Shown piece after piece: positions 1-7,986 of a stretch of 27,073 bases of DNA. Position numbers and translations under genes: made by a program. The DNA lies in contig JAPYQX010000006.1 of the NCBI GenBank assembly GCA_029937135.1, positions 1 through 27,073 on the forward strand, in the 5' to 3' direction. The notes beneath the pieces are model-generated. The model made no database searches, was not told the origin of the DNA, and was given only the letters and a program-made list of their open reading frames with translations. How positions within the stretch are numbered: the stretch's first letter is position 1; each line of letters opens with the position of its first letter. This DNA comes from Nitrospinota bacterium. GTDB taxonomy: Bacteria > UBA8248.

Positions 1-109
1 AAACTACACGGGACGGAGAATCTTCGTGGACACTCAATATTTCGTGAATTTCTTTTTTGAAATTATTTACACGAGACACATAATCCCTGATGACCCTCTC
101 TTTATTCAT
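1..109 (-). CDS. Unrecognised protein, N-terminal part (runs off left edge)
   Basis: An open frame begins with ATG at 109 and stays open to the window edge (36 codons visible, starting MNKERVIRDY and rich in Lys, Glu and Arg). It starts four bases after the stop codon of the DUF5343-like gene, so the two probably form one transcription unit. Base composition is AT-rich like the rest of 1-780 and unlike the GC-rich genes to the right. I do not recognise the family from this fragment; the visible part looks like a soluble helical segment. Its reality rests only on position and the uninterrupted frame. Confidence 0.4.
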   Translation of the reverse strand, partial: MNKERVIRDYVSRVNNFKKEIHEILSVHEDSPSRVV

Positions 110-113
110 GATA

Positions 114-736
114 CTAATCATCTTTAAGAATATGCTTCTTCAATGCCGCGAAAAACTTGTCGTAAGTGTCTGCCTTGTCTGAATCGGGCATGCCAATTTC
201 AATATTAATATTTATCGTAACTCCTGTTCCTGTACTCGTTGTTCGACTTACCACAGGAGGTGCGATTGGATCGGGAGTTACCTCTTGTATTTTCACTTCG
301 GGCTTAACAGAAGCAGGATCACCGTCAAAACTAGCCAACTCGCATAGCGCCTTAAAGGTACTTAGCATGGCACTAATAGCCCTATCAGCTAAGGCAGTAT
401 TTGCTGCGAAATAGTTTCGGAGAGCCTCATTATCTTTGCGATTGGCATCAGGGTAAGTATTAAACAATTCTTTATACCCATCACGTATTGCCTCTCCTAA
501 AACTTCAGGGGATTTTGATTTGTTCCTATAATTTTGCCATCTTTCTGTCGGTTTCCCTGAAGAATCTATAAACTTCAAAATACCAATATTGGGATTAGAG
601 GTCTGTCACTACTACTTTTAAATCCAATACTTGGGAGCCATCTCTGAGTTACTTTATCTGGAATGCCTCCTGATTGAACATGTGGAAGAAAATCTTTAAT
701 GATCGTTACCTTTAACGCATATGGGAAATCAGCCAT
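114..736 (-). pseudogene. DUF5343-family protein, frameshifted
   Basis: The N-terminal part runs from ATG at 736 (strong ribosome site AGGAGGT just upstream) for 53 residues, MADFPYALKV to RPLIPILVF, and hits TGA at 575-577. The remainder continues in another frame from about 578 to the stop at 114 (KFIDSSGKPTERW onward). Adding one T to the four-T run at the junction joins the halves as IPILVFLKFIDSSG, which fits the family pattern (IPxLKxxGFxDssGkPT). The downstream half keeps other family traits: YRNKS, a GYKELFNTYPDA segment, an STFKALCELASF helix and a C-terminal NINIEIG strand region with a terminal helix. Function of DUF5343 proteins is not known to me. The single-base lesion may be a true pseudogene, slippage or a sequencing error. 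AT-rich composition suggests horizontal acquisition. Confidence 0.75.
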
Positions 737-807
737 GAAATTTCACCTCCTAATCGAAACTGGTTAAAAAAACTTCCCACAAGCATACAATTATTAATTG
801 AATTCCC

Positions 808-1896
808 CTACCCCACACAAAACTCGTAAAACGCGTCAAACAATTCCCTCGCATCATGCGGCCCCGGGCAGGCCTCGGGGTGGTACTGGACACTAAATAC
901 CTTGGGGTCATTGGAGCGCAGGCCCTCGCAGGTCTGGTCGTTGAGGGAGGCGTGCGTCACGGCGACACCTTCGGGAAGAGAATCCGGGTCGAGGGTGAAG
1001 CTGTGATTTTGTGACGTTATGGCGACTTTTCGCGTCTCGGCGTCCTGGACGGGGTGGTTCGCGCCGTGGTGGCCGAATTTCAGTTTAAATGTCTTGCCGC
1101 CCAGCGCCTGCCCCAAAATCTGATGGCCCAGGCAGATGCCGGTGACGGGGACCCGGCCCAGTAGTTTTTTGACGTTATCGACGATGTAGCCGAGCGCCGA
1201 CGGATCGCCGGGGCCGTTTGATAGAAAAACGGCGCGCGGATCGCGGGCGAGTACGTCCTCGGCGCTTTCAGAGGCGGGGACGATTTCGAGGTCGAAGCGC
1301 CCGGATAATTGCTCGAAGATATTGCGCTTGGCCCCCAGATCGTAGGCCACGCAGAGGGGCCGGCCCTTTTTTTCGCCAAAAGTGTAGGCAGCCTCGCAGG
1401 TCACGTCCCGCACCAGATCGCGCCCGTCGAGCCCGGAGCTCGCCTTCGCGCGGGCGACCAGCGCAGTTTCATTTTCACAACTCGAAGACAACACCGCCCT
1501 GAGTGCCCCGGCCTCGCGGATATGGCGCGTCAGCGCGCGGGTGTCGATACCCTCGATGCCGGGGGTGCCCCGCTCCTTTAGATAGCTGTCCAGATCGCCG
1601 CCGGCGCGGTGGTTCGAGTAGGCGCGGCACACCTCCTTGACGATGAACGCCTCGGCCCAGGTCCCGCCCGATTCCTCATCGGCCGGGGTGACGCCGTAGT
1701 TGCCGATATGGGGGTAGGTCATGATCACCATCTGGCCCCGGTAGGAGGGGTCGGTGAGGATCTCCTGATAGCCGGTCATGGCGGTGTTGAAGACCAGTTC
1801 GCCTGTTGCTTCCTCGACGGCCCCAAAAGCGCGGCCCCTGAAGATTCGCCCGTCTTCCAAAGCCAGAACTGCGGTCCGAATATTTCTGTAGCTCAA
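808..1896 (-). CDS. carA: Carbamoyl-phosphate synthase small subunit (glutaminase)
   Basis: This 362-residue protein is the glutamine amidotransferase subunit of carbamoyl-phosphate synthase. It hydrolyses glutamine and passes ammonia to the large subunit for pyrimidine and arginine synthesis. The N-terminal CPSase small-chain domain (ALEDGRIFRGRAFG, NTAMTGYQEILTDPSY) is followed by a class I amidotransferase domain. That domain has the nucleophile elbow GICLGHQILG (catalytic Cys near residue 254) and the C-terminal QYHPEACPGP carrying the His-Glu pair. The length is normal. The start ATG overlaps the pyrC stop in an ATGA junction, so it is the last gene of the pyrR-pyrB-pyrC-carA operon and likely translationally coupled. 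The large subunit gene carB is not next to it; an AT-rich segment follows instead. Confidence 0.97.
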   Translation of the reverse strand: MSYRNIRTAVLALEDGRIFRGRAFGAVEEATGELVFNTAMTGYQEILTDPSYRGQMVIMTYPHIGNYGVTPADEESGGTWAEAFIVKEVCRAYSNHRAGGDLDSYLKERGTPGIEGIDTRALTRHIREAGALRAVLSSSCENETALVARAKASSGLDGRDLVRDVTCEAAYTFGEKKGRPLCVAYDLGAKRNIFEQLSGRFDLEIVPASESAEDVLARDPRAVFLSNGPGDPSALGYIVDNVKKLLGRVPVTGICLGHQILGQALGGKTFKLKFGHHGANHPVQDAETRKVAITSQNHSFTLDPDSLPEGVAVTHASLNDQTCEGLRSNDPKVFSVQYHPEACPGPHDARELFDAFYEFCVG

Positions 1897-3233
1897 TGCA
1901 TTACTCCCGTTCCGGTGGCCTCCGGGACGCCGGCATGAATCACCGTCTCGCCGCCGATGCGGTTCATCACGATCTTCCCGCCGACAATGGTGGCGGCGGC
2001 GCGGCCCTTTAGTTTTATCCCGCCGAAGGGGGTGTTCCGCCCCCGGCTCTCGAACGCCTCGGGCAAGACCTCGTACATCCGTTCAGGGTCGAGGATCGTC
2101 ACGTCCCCCGGCGCGCCCACCCGGAGTGAAGCACCCTCCAACCCGAGGATTTTCGCCGGGCCCGCCGTGAATTTCGAGATCATCTGGGGAAGCGTCAGCG
2201 CTCCCCCGTGGACCAGCCGGTCGAGAGCGAGAGACACCGCCGTCTCGAGCCCGACGATCCCGAAGGGTACGGCGTCGAACTCGACCTGGAGCTCGGCCTC
2301 GTAGTGAGGGGCGTGGTCCGAGGCGATAACCTCGATGGTGCCGTCCTTGAGCCCCGCGATGAGGGCCTGGCGGTCGGCTTCCGAGCGCAGGGGCGGCGCC
2401 ATCTTGGCTGCCGAGTTGAAACTCTGTACCGCCTCTTCGGTGAGGGCAAAATGGTGAGGTGTTACTTCACATGTAACCTCTATCCCTTTGTTTTTAGCTT
2501 CTCTAATCAGATCGATCGCTCCGCCAGATGTGGTGTGAAGAATGTGGAGACGCGAGCCCGTGAGGGCGGCGAGGCGGATGTCCCTAAAGACGCAAATATC
2601 CTCGCTGGCGGCGGGATTGGCACCGAGACCAAGCGCCGTCGAGACCGCCCCCTCGTTCATCACCCGTCCGCTCGAGAGGCTCATGTCCTCGGCGTGGTCA
2701 AGGACAGCCGCCCCCAGCATGCCGGCGTACTCAAGGGCCGAGCGCATGAGCTGGGCCGTCCTGACGGGCACCCCGTCGTCCGAGAAAGCGACGCAGCCCG
2801 CCGCCCTCTGGTCGGCCATCTCGGTGAGCCGCTCCCCCGCGAGCCCGGCCGAGACCGCCCCGATCGGATGGACCCGGCAGGCCGCCGCCTCGCGGGCGCG
2901 CTTTAAAATGCGCTCGGTGATCGAACTCGTATCGTTCACCGGGTCGGTGTTCGCCATGCAGGCGACCGCCGTGAAGCCGCCCGCCGCCGCCGCGCGCGTT
3001 CCGCTCTCGATATCTTCCTTATATTCCTCGCCCGGCTCGCGCAGGTGGACGTGCATGTCGATAAAACCCGGCGCCGCGACGAGCCCGGAGGCATCGAGCA
3101 CCTCGACTCCCTCCCCCGGGGGAATATCGCGGTCCATGCGGGCCACCCGCCCGTCCTCGATCAGGAGGTCGAAGGCGCCGTCCACCCCCTCGGCCGGGTC
3201 GATGAAGCGCGCGCCCTTAACGAGCAACGGCAT
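1893..3233 (-). CDS. pyrC: Dihydroorotase (class I type)
   Basis: Dihydroorotase closes N-carbamoyl-aspartate to dihydroorotate, the third step of pyrimidine synthesis. The 446-residue protein is an amidohydrolase with all metal-site motifs: HVHLREPG (HxH), DHAED, HILHTTSGG, CEVTPHHF and ASDHAPH, in the order and spacing of class I enzymes. The frame is open upstream inside pyrB, but the chosen start ATG at 3233 (MPLLVKGARFIDPAEG) is where family similarity begins. It overlaps the end of pyrB by 17 bases. The stop overlaps carA by four bases. Expression should follow the PyrR attenuator upstream of pyrR. Confidence 0.96.
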   Translation of the reverse strand: MPLLVKGARFIDPAEGVDGAFDLLIEDGRVARMDRDIPPGEGVEVLDASGLVAAPGFIDMHVHLREPGEEYKEDIESGTRAAAAGGFTAVACMANTDPVNDTSSITERILKRAREAAACRVHPIGAVSAGLAGERLTEMADQRAAGCVAFSDDGVPVRTAQLMRSALEYAGMLGAAVLDHAEDMSLSSGRVMNEGAVSTALGLGANPAASEDICVFRDIRLAALTGSRLHILHTTSGGAIDLIREAKNKGIEVTCEVTPHHFALTEEAVQSFNSAAKMAPPLRSEADRQALIAGLKDGTIEVIASDHAPHYEAELQVEFDAVPFGIVGLETAVSLALDRLVHGGALTLPQMISKFTAGPAKILGLEGASLRVGAPGDVTILDPERMYEVLPEAFESRGRNTPFGGIKLKGRAAATIVGGKIVMNRIGGETVIHAGVPEATGTGVMH

Positions 3234-4284
3234 TTTCCACCTCCGGCTTCCGCGTTTCGCCCGCGCCGCCGCCGGCCGCCGCCGCTCCGGAACCATCCTC
3301 GGTGGAAGCGTCCGCGCCGGGAGCTTCCGCGCCGGGCACATCCGCGCTGGTAGCGCTCCGCTGACCCGCGAGGAGATAGAGAATCCCCATCCGGCAGGCG
3401 ACGCCGTACGCCACCTGCTCGAGGATGACCGAGAACGGCCCGTCGGCCACGTCGGGCGACATCTCGACCCCCCGGTTGATGGGCCCCGGATGCATGATGA
3501 GCAGGTCCGGTTTCGCCCCATCGAGGCGTTTCCGGTTGATGCCGTAAGTGTTGGCGTACTCCCTCGCGCTCGGGAAGGAGGCTCCTCCGCCGCGCTCAAG
3601 TTGTATCCGCAGGGCCATGAGGACGTCGGACCACTCGATGGCCTCCTCGACCCGGGTCGTCACCCGCGCCCCGAGGCTCTCGGCCTCGGCGGGGAGCATC
3701 GTCCGGGGGCCGCAGATCATGACCTCGGCCCCGAGCTTGCCCAGGGCGATGATGTTCGAGCGGGCGACCCGGCTCCGGGCGATGTCACCGACAATCGAGA
3801 CGCGAAGGCCCTCGAAATCCTTTTTGTGTTCCCGGATGGTGTAGAGATCCAGAAGTGCCTGGGTGGGGTGCTCGTGGCAGCCGTCCCCGGCGTTCACGAC
3901 CCCGCAACGAAGCTCCCGCGCCAGATAGGCCGGGGCCCCCGAGGCCGGGTGGCGCACGACGACGACATCGGTGGCCATCGCCTCGATGTTCCGGGCGGTG
4001 TCGCGAAGGGTTTCTCCCTTTTTCGCCGCGCTGACATCGGCCGAGATGTTGATGACATCGGCCGAGAGGCGCTTTCCGGCGATCTCGAAGCTGGTCCGCG
4101 TCCGGGTGGAGGGCTCGAAGAAGAGATTCACCACCGTCTTGCCTCGAAGGGTGGGGACTTTCTTGATCTCGCGCTCGTTCACCTCCCGGAACGAGTCGGT
4201 CATTTCGAGCAAAAAGAGAATCTCCCCCGGAGACAGGTCCCGGATGGAGAGCAGATCTTTTCGGTGTAACGGTTCCGGCTTCAT
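3217..4284 (-). CDS. pyrB: Aspartate carbamoyltransferase catalytic subunit, with low-complexity tail
   Basis: This enzyme transfers the carbamoyl group to aspartate, the committed step of pyrimidine synthesis. Visible motifs are the phosphate-binding STRTR (residues 59-63), HPTQ (about 139-142) and MHPGPINRGVE near the C-terminus. The catalytic fold ends around residue 308, as in ordinary PyrB. The remaining 47 residues form an Ala/Gly/Glu-rich tail ending in ENAVAR and look disordered. No pyrI regulatory-chain gene is nearby. The start ATG at 4284 overlaps the pyrR stop by four bases, with GGAGG just upstream. The tail overlaps the beginning of pyrC, so it could be a read-through extension kept for translational coupling. 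Confidence 0.96.
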   Translation of the reverse strand: MKPEPLHRKDLLSIRDLSPGEILFLLEMTDSFREVNEREIKKVPTLRGKTVVNLFFEPSTRTRTSFEIAGKRLSADVINISADVSAAKKGETLRDTARNIEAMATDVVVVRHPASGAPAYLARELRCGVVNAGDGCHEHPTQALLDLYTIREHKKDFEGLRVSIVGDIARSRVARSNIIALGKLGAEVMICGPRTMLPAEAESLGARVTTRVEEAIEWSDVLMALRIQLERGGGASFPSAREYANTYGINRKRLDGAKPDLLIMHPGPINRGVEMSPDVADGPFSVILEQVAYGVACRMGILYLLAGQRSATSADVPGAEAPGADASTEDGSGAAAAGGGAGETRKPEVENAVAR

Positions 4285-4892
4285 GGCGAATCCTCCGGGG
4301 CTGCGGGATGCGTCTCAAAATTTTTCGGGATATTTTTCGGAATATGACGTTTCGCGAAGTCGGGCGAGTCCCGCACAACGATGCCGTCGCGCCCGTCGCT
4401 CTCCTCGAAGAGGACCTGGACCTCCTCGTCCGGGAGGACATCCATGTTCCGGCCGACGAAATCCGCCCGGACGGGCAACTCGCGCGCGCCCCGGTCAACG
4501 GCGACGGCGAGAAGGACCCGCCCAGGCCGGCCAAAATTCACGATGGCGGCCAGCGCCGCCCGAACCGTCCGGCCCGTGAACAGAACGTCGTCCACCAAAA
4601 CGATGTCTTTTCCCTCGCAGGAGAAGGGGATGTCGGTCTTCCGGAGCCGCTGGCGGGCGCCCCCCGTGCGGTCGAGATCGTCGCGGTAGAGGGTCACGTC
4701 GAGCGCGCCCACGGGCGGGCGGAACCGCGCCAACTCCTCGATGGTCCGGGCCAGCCTTTCGGCCAACGTCACCCCGCGGGTACGGATGCCGACGAGGGCG
4801 AGCGAGCCCTGATCGCCGGTCTGCTCGATGATTTCGTGTGAGAGGCGCTTGAGCGTCCGGTGAAGCTGGTCGGCCCCGATTTCCTCACGCAT
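4281..4892 (-). CDS. pyrR: PyrR, bifunctional pyr operon RNA-binding attenuator / uracil phosphoribosyltransferase
   Basis: PyrR binds a hairpin in pyr leader mRNA when UMP is abundant and promotes termination; many members also make UMP from uracil and PRPP. The protein (203 residues from ATG 4892) is a type I phosphoribosyltransferase with the PRPP motif DIVLVDDVLFTGRT at about residues 96-110 and the N-terminal RLSHEIIEQ helix of the family. The frame is open to 4994, but that stretch contains the leader terminator, so the start must be downstream. ATG 4892 fits family length. A GTG at 4904 with GAGGG eight bases upstream is a good alternative. It is the first gene of the pyr operon. Confidence 0.93.
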   Translation of the reverse strand: MREEIGADQLHRTLKRLSHEIIEQTGDQGSLALVGIRTRGVTLAERLARTIEELARFRPPVGALDVTLYRDDLDRTGGARQRLRKTDIPFSCEGKDIVLVDDVLFTGRTVRAALAAIVNFGRPGRVLLAVAVDRGARELPVRADFVGRNMDVLPDEEVQVLFEESDGRDGIVVRDSPDFAKRHIPKNIPKNFETHPAAPEDSP

Positions 4893-4951
4893 CGGCTCAC
4901 GCACCGGTCCGGCCCTCGAATTCAGGAGAGACGAATACGGCCGTGGAGGCG

Positions 4952-4983
4952 AAAAAAAACCTCCATTCCGCCCGGATTGGAGG
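4952..4983 (-). terminator. pyr leader attenuator terminator
   Basis: On the minus strand CCTCCA and TGGAGG form a six-pair stem that continues after one mismatch with TCC/GGA around a GGGC loop. It is followed at once by eight T residues (4959-4952). It lies about 60 bases before the pyrR start codon, inside the transcribed leader. The 5' arm CCTCC can alternatively pair with GGAGG at 5047-5043, the 3' side of the PyrR-binding hairpin, giving an antiterminator. Confidence 0.85.
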
Positions 4984-5042
4984 CCAGCATGCACATGGAA
5001 TTTCCGGGCTTTTCGCCCGATGTCGGGAGTTCATCCCGGCAT

Positions 5043-5084
5043 CCTCCTTGGCCGTCTCCCTGGACGGCATTAAAGTTGGAAGCC
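5043..5084 (-). promoter_or_regulatory. PyrR-binding hairpin (anti-antiterminator) in pyr leader
   Basis: The core 5068-5051 on the minus strand reads GCCGTC-CAGGGA-GACGGC: a six-pair stem with a hexaloop matching the known PyrR loop consensus CNGNGA. The flanks also match the established element: CTTTAA on the 5' side and AAGGAGGAT on the 3' side, which form the lower stem with an internal bulge. It sits between the predicted promoter and the leader terminator, as in Bacillus-type pyr attenuation. When PyrR-UMP holds this hairpin, GGAGG is unavailable for antitermination and the terminator forms. Confidence 0.88.
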
Positions 5085-5133
5085 TTTTTCTTCTTTAGTC
5101 CGGCGGCGGTTTCCCGCTACTTGACTGATCGGG

Positions 5134-5162
5134 AATCTAGCAGGCTTGCCCCCGCCGATCAA
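5134..5162 (-). promoter_or_regulatory. Predicted sigma-70-type promoter of pyr operon
   Basis: Minus-strand TTGATC (5162-5157) and TAGATT (5139-5134) are separated by 17 bases, each matching the consensus at four of six positions. Transcription would start near 5127 and give a leader of about 235 bases containing the PyrR hairpin and terminator. Confidence 0.5.
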
Positions 5163-5193
5163 GGGGCTCGCGCCCGGCGCTCAAGAAAAAACC

Positions 5194-5559
5194 CTAGCGC
5201 CCCTCCAGAAAATCAATGGGGCCGTCAATTTCCCCGAAGGAGGCGTCCTCCCCGGACGGGGCCTCCCCAGAAGCGGAGTCCTCAGGCGGGTGCGAGACAT
5301 CGCCGGGCAGATTCTCCTCGAGCACTTCATAGAGATCGCGCGCCGCCGCCTTCGCCGCCCCCCGCCCGGCGAAGCCCATGACCCGTATCCTCAGCTCCCG
5401 CTGCCCGAGAGTGATTTCCAGCTCATCCCCCCGGGCGAGCTTTCGGCCCGCCTTGACGGGCGCCCCCGCCACGCGCACTCCGCCGCGGTCGATGAGGCTT
5501 TTGGCCGCGGATCTTCTTTTGACGAGTCTGCTGACGGTGAGAAACAGATCGAGCCGCAC
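5194..5559 (-). CDS. S4-domain RNA-binding protein, RqcP (YabO)-like
   Basis: A small basic S4 domain occupies residues 1-85 (RLDLFLTVSRLVKRR, GVRVAGAPVKAGRKLARGDEL, ARDLYEVLEE). This closely follows the RqcP/YabO pattern, whose members help RqcH add alanine tails on stalled 50S subunits. The more distant Hsp15 family is a second possibility. Residues 86-121 are an acidic Ser/Glu/Asp-rich tail that typical RqcP lacks. The start is GTG at 5559, 16 bases after the surA-like stop, so it ends the mfd-ppiC-surA operon. No rqcH is present in the window. Confidence 0.8.
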   Translation of the reverse strand: MRLDLFLTVSRLVKRRSAAKSLIDRGGVRVAGAPVKAGRKLARGDELEITLGQRELRIRVMGFAGRGAAKAAARDLYEVLEENLPGDVSHPPEDSASGEAPSGEDASFGEIDGPIDFLEGR

Positions 5560-5575
5560 AGGGGATGGCTCCCGG

Positions 5576-7042
5576 CTACTTGATTTCCTTGGGGTCGGCC
5601 ACGATGCTCCTAGTTTTCTCCACCCTCACCTCGAACTCGAGGCGAACCCTGTCCTCGTCCGTGACCAGAGCAATCTTTTTTTTCCGCGGGGAGAGGGAAA
5701 ATTCCTTGATGAGATCGGCGAAGCTGACTTTCCCGAGATAGGAATTGGGCAGCAGATAATTGTGTTCGTAGACATATAAATTCGTGGCCGGATCGGGATT
5801 GATAAATTCGCGGTGGATACTCTTGAGCCCATCGATATCGTCGATTCCGAGAAAAAGCTTATCGTCCACCTTGAGCATGTCGGATTCCCACCGCTCGTCC
5901 CTCCGGCTCGAACCGTAGGTCCAGAACAGTTTTTCCCGCCCGATGACATCCGAAGATTTGAGCAACTGGACGGCGACGAGCTTGAAGGAGATTTGCTCGC
6001 GCACATCGCGGAACAGCGCCTCGAACGAGCCCTTCGCCCCGGTGCTGTTGACCTGCGGGTTGAAATCGACCTCGAGAAACGCAGCGCGCTTGAGCTCGGA
6101 GATCCATTCGCGGCGGCGCTTCGCACTCTTCTCCCTGAAAATCCGTTTCCGGATATTTCCCGATATCAGGTCGAGGTTAGTAATCTTGCCCGAGCGTTTA
6201 CTCTCGACGAACAAAATATGATAACCCGCCCGTGTCCGTATCACTTCCCCCGTCTTGCCCACGGGCATCGAGAAAATTATTTTCTCGAACTCCGGGAAAA
6301 ACTCGCCTTTCTTGATGAAACCCAGATCCCCTCCCCGGGCGGAAGCGGGGCCCTCGGAATCCTTCTTGGCGATCAAGGCAAAATTCTTCCCGTTTCGATT
6401 CACGCGCTTGAAGGCCGCTCTCGCCTTGGCGCGCTGTTCCTCGTCCTCGTCCCTGGAAGCCTTTTTCGGCACCGGAAAAAAGATCTGGCGAATCCGCCTC
6501 GCCTCCCCTTTCCGGAACTTCTCGATATTCGCCTGATAAAAGTCGGCGATTTCCTGCTCGCTCACCGAAAGGCGAAAGCTTACCTCTCGCCCCTCGACCT
6601 TTCTGATTAAAATCGACTGGCGCATTTGACCGCGGAAGGAATCGATGGATCTCCCCTCCGCCGCGAGAAAGGACCCGAGTTGATTCACCTGTATCTTGTT
6701 CCGATCCAGCACCACCTGGATGGCCGTTTCAAGCTCCTTGTCGCTGACGGAAATATCGATGTCCTTGGCCCGCTGCAATATCAGCTTTTTCTCGATTAGC
6801 AGGTCGAGCGCGGCCAGCTCCATTTCGCGGAGCCGGCTTTCGAGCTCTTTTCCGGTAAACTGGCCTCTGATCTTCTTATTTTCCTCCTGGACAAAATCCT
6901 GAAGCTCGCTGAGGGTGATTATTTCCTCGTTGATTTTCGCGACGATGCGCTCGATGGTGATGGGTTTGGCATCCGCGAGAGGAGCCCCCGCCGAGAGGAA
7001 TAGATATATTGCGGCGATGCCGCTAGCCAGCCGCGCGTTCAT
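5576..7042 (-). CDS. SurA-like periplasmic peptidyl-prolyl isomerase/chaperone with long C-terminal extension
   Basis: This 488-residue exported protein has an N-terminal signal peptide (MNARLASGIAAIYLFLSAG, probable cleavage after ADA). A SurA N-terminal chaperone domain follows (VAKINEEIITLSELQDF to about residue 175), then one parvulin domain at about 180-285 (IRQIFFPVP, GGDLGFIKKGEF, GYHILFVESK). SurA guides outer-membrane proteins through the periplasm. Residues after about 325 form a roughly 160-residue C-terminal region rich in charged residues that I cannot assign; Escherichia coli SurA has a second parvulin domain there, which this is not. The start ATG overlaps the end of the upstream PpiC lipoprotein gene by 20 bases, with GGAGA eight bases before it. 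Confidence 0.9.
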   Translation of the reverse strand: MNARLASGIAAIYLFLSAGAPLADAKPITIERIVAKINEEIITLSELQDFVQEENKKIRGQFTGKELESRLREMELAALDLLIEKKLILQRAKDIDISVSDKELETAIQVVLDRNKIQVNQLGSFLAAEGRSIDSFRGQMRQSILIRKVEGREVSFRLSVSEQEIADFYQANIEKFRKGEARRIRQIFFPVPKKASRDEDEEQRAKARAAFKRVNRNGKNFALIAKKDSEGPASARGGDLGFIKKGEFFPEFEKIIFSMPVGKTGEVIRTRAGYHILFVESKRSGKITNLDLISGNIRKRIFREKSAKRRREWISELKRAAFLEVDFNPQVNSTGAKGSFEALFRDVREQISFKLVAVQLLKSSDVIGREKLFWTYGSSRRDERWESDMLKVDDKLFLGIDDIDGLKSIHREFINPDPATNLYVYEHNYLLPNSYLGKVSFADLIKEFSLSPRKKKIALVTDEDRVRLEFEVRVEKTRSIVADPKEIK

Positions 7043-7986
7043 TTAAATTTCTCCAGTAATAGCGAATCTCGGATTTTTTCTTGAGCCTGGCGAGCCATCG
7101 CTTCAGAAGCTCACGGCTCTTTTCGGCCGTTAGCTCGGACCGTATCTCGTCGCGGACTGCCTGGAAATGCTGTATTCCGCCCGAACGGGTCTCCGTTACC
7201 TGGAACAGATGAAATCCCGAGGAGGTTTGGACAACCCCGCTGATTTCTCCCTCCTTGAGATTCCGAATCACCTTTTCGACCCTCTCGGGAAACTGACCCT
7301 CGGTGAACAAACCCATATCCCCGCCCTTTTGACTCTCGGGGCCGAGAGAGACCTGACGGGCAAGGCGGGAAAAGGGCACCCCGTCCACGATCCGCCCCCG
7401 GAGGCGTTTGGCCTCCTCCTCGGAGCCGACCACGATCTGGCGAACACGCCAGCGCCTTCCGATTCGGTAGCGCTCGGGGCTCTTCTGATATGCCCGGGCG
7501 ATTTCCTCGTCCCCGATTTTGATACGGGAGTATACCTCTCTTTCGAGCACCTGCTCGATCTCAAATGTCTCCCGGAGCGCTTTTTTCCATTGTTCCATGT
7601 CAATACTCTCCCCGCGGAGGATTTTCTCCAACTCTTCGGGGGAGCCATACGGCCTGGTAACCATTTGGACGGCTGCGCGAACCCTGCCCTCCTCGACCCC
7701 CCCCCCCCATATCGCGGGAACGCTGGAGTATGAGCCGGCGCTCGACAAGCTCCTCGACGAGGGCCCGGCTGAGGTCCTCGTTTCCGCCGAAGAGCTCGCT
7801 CCCATCGGCCTTGGCCATCATAGCGGTCTGTATATCCTTTCGGGTGATCGGCGATCCGTTCACGACGGCAATCACCGAACGGGAATCGCCCCCCGCCGTA
7901 TTCGAATCGCATCCGGCCAGAAAAAGGGCCGGCGCCAGAATCATGGCCCCCGCGAGTCTCCTCTTTCTCTTGCCGTCTGTAATCAT
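7023..7986 (-). pseudogene. Parvulin-type (PpiC/SurA-like) lipoprotein, frameshifted in a 12-G tract
   Basis: The gene starts at ATG 7986, overlapping the mfd stop in ATGA. The first part encodes a lipoprotein signal with lipobox LAGC (Cys 26) and a SurA-type N-terminal segment (VIAVVNGSPITRKDI, LVEELVERRLILQRSRDMG). At twelve G residues (7708-7697) the frame is lost. The continuation in another frame (VEEGRVRAAVQMV onward) carries the parvulin domain (RVRQIVVGSEEEA, GGDMGLFTEGQFP, GFHLFQVTETRSGG) and ends at 7023. Eleven or fourteen G residues would give one continuous protein of about 320 residues reading RDMGGGVEEGRV. It may be a sequencing error in the homopolymer, a decayed gene or slippage-based phase variation. 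Placement between mfd and surA suggests a role in periplasmic folding. Confidence 0.85.

Noticed and set aside
2542..4269. A 575-residue plus-strand frame opposite pyrC and pyrB
   Set aside because: It is antisense to two well-supported genes and low in complexity (Arg/Ala/Pro/Gly), typical of GC-rich mirror frames.
4893..4994. Upstream extension of pyrR to ATG 4994
   Set aside because: The extension would translate the leader terminator and adds residues absent from the family; the start is placed at 4892 (or GTG 4904).
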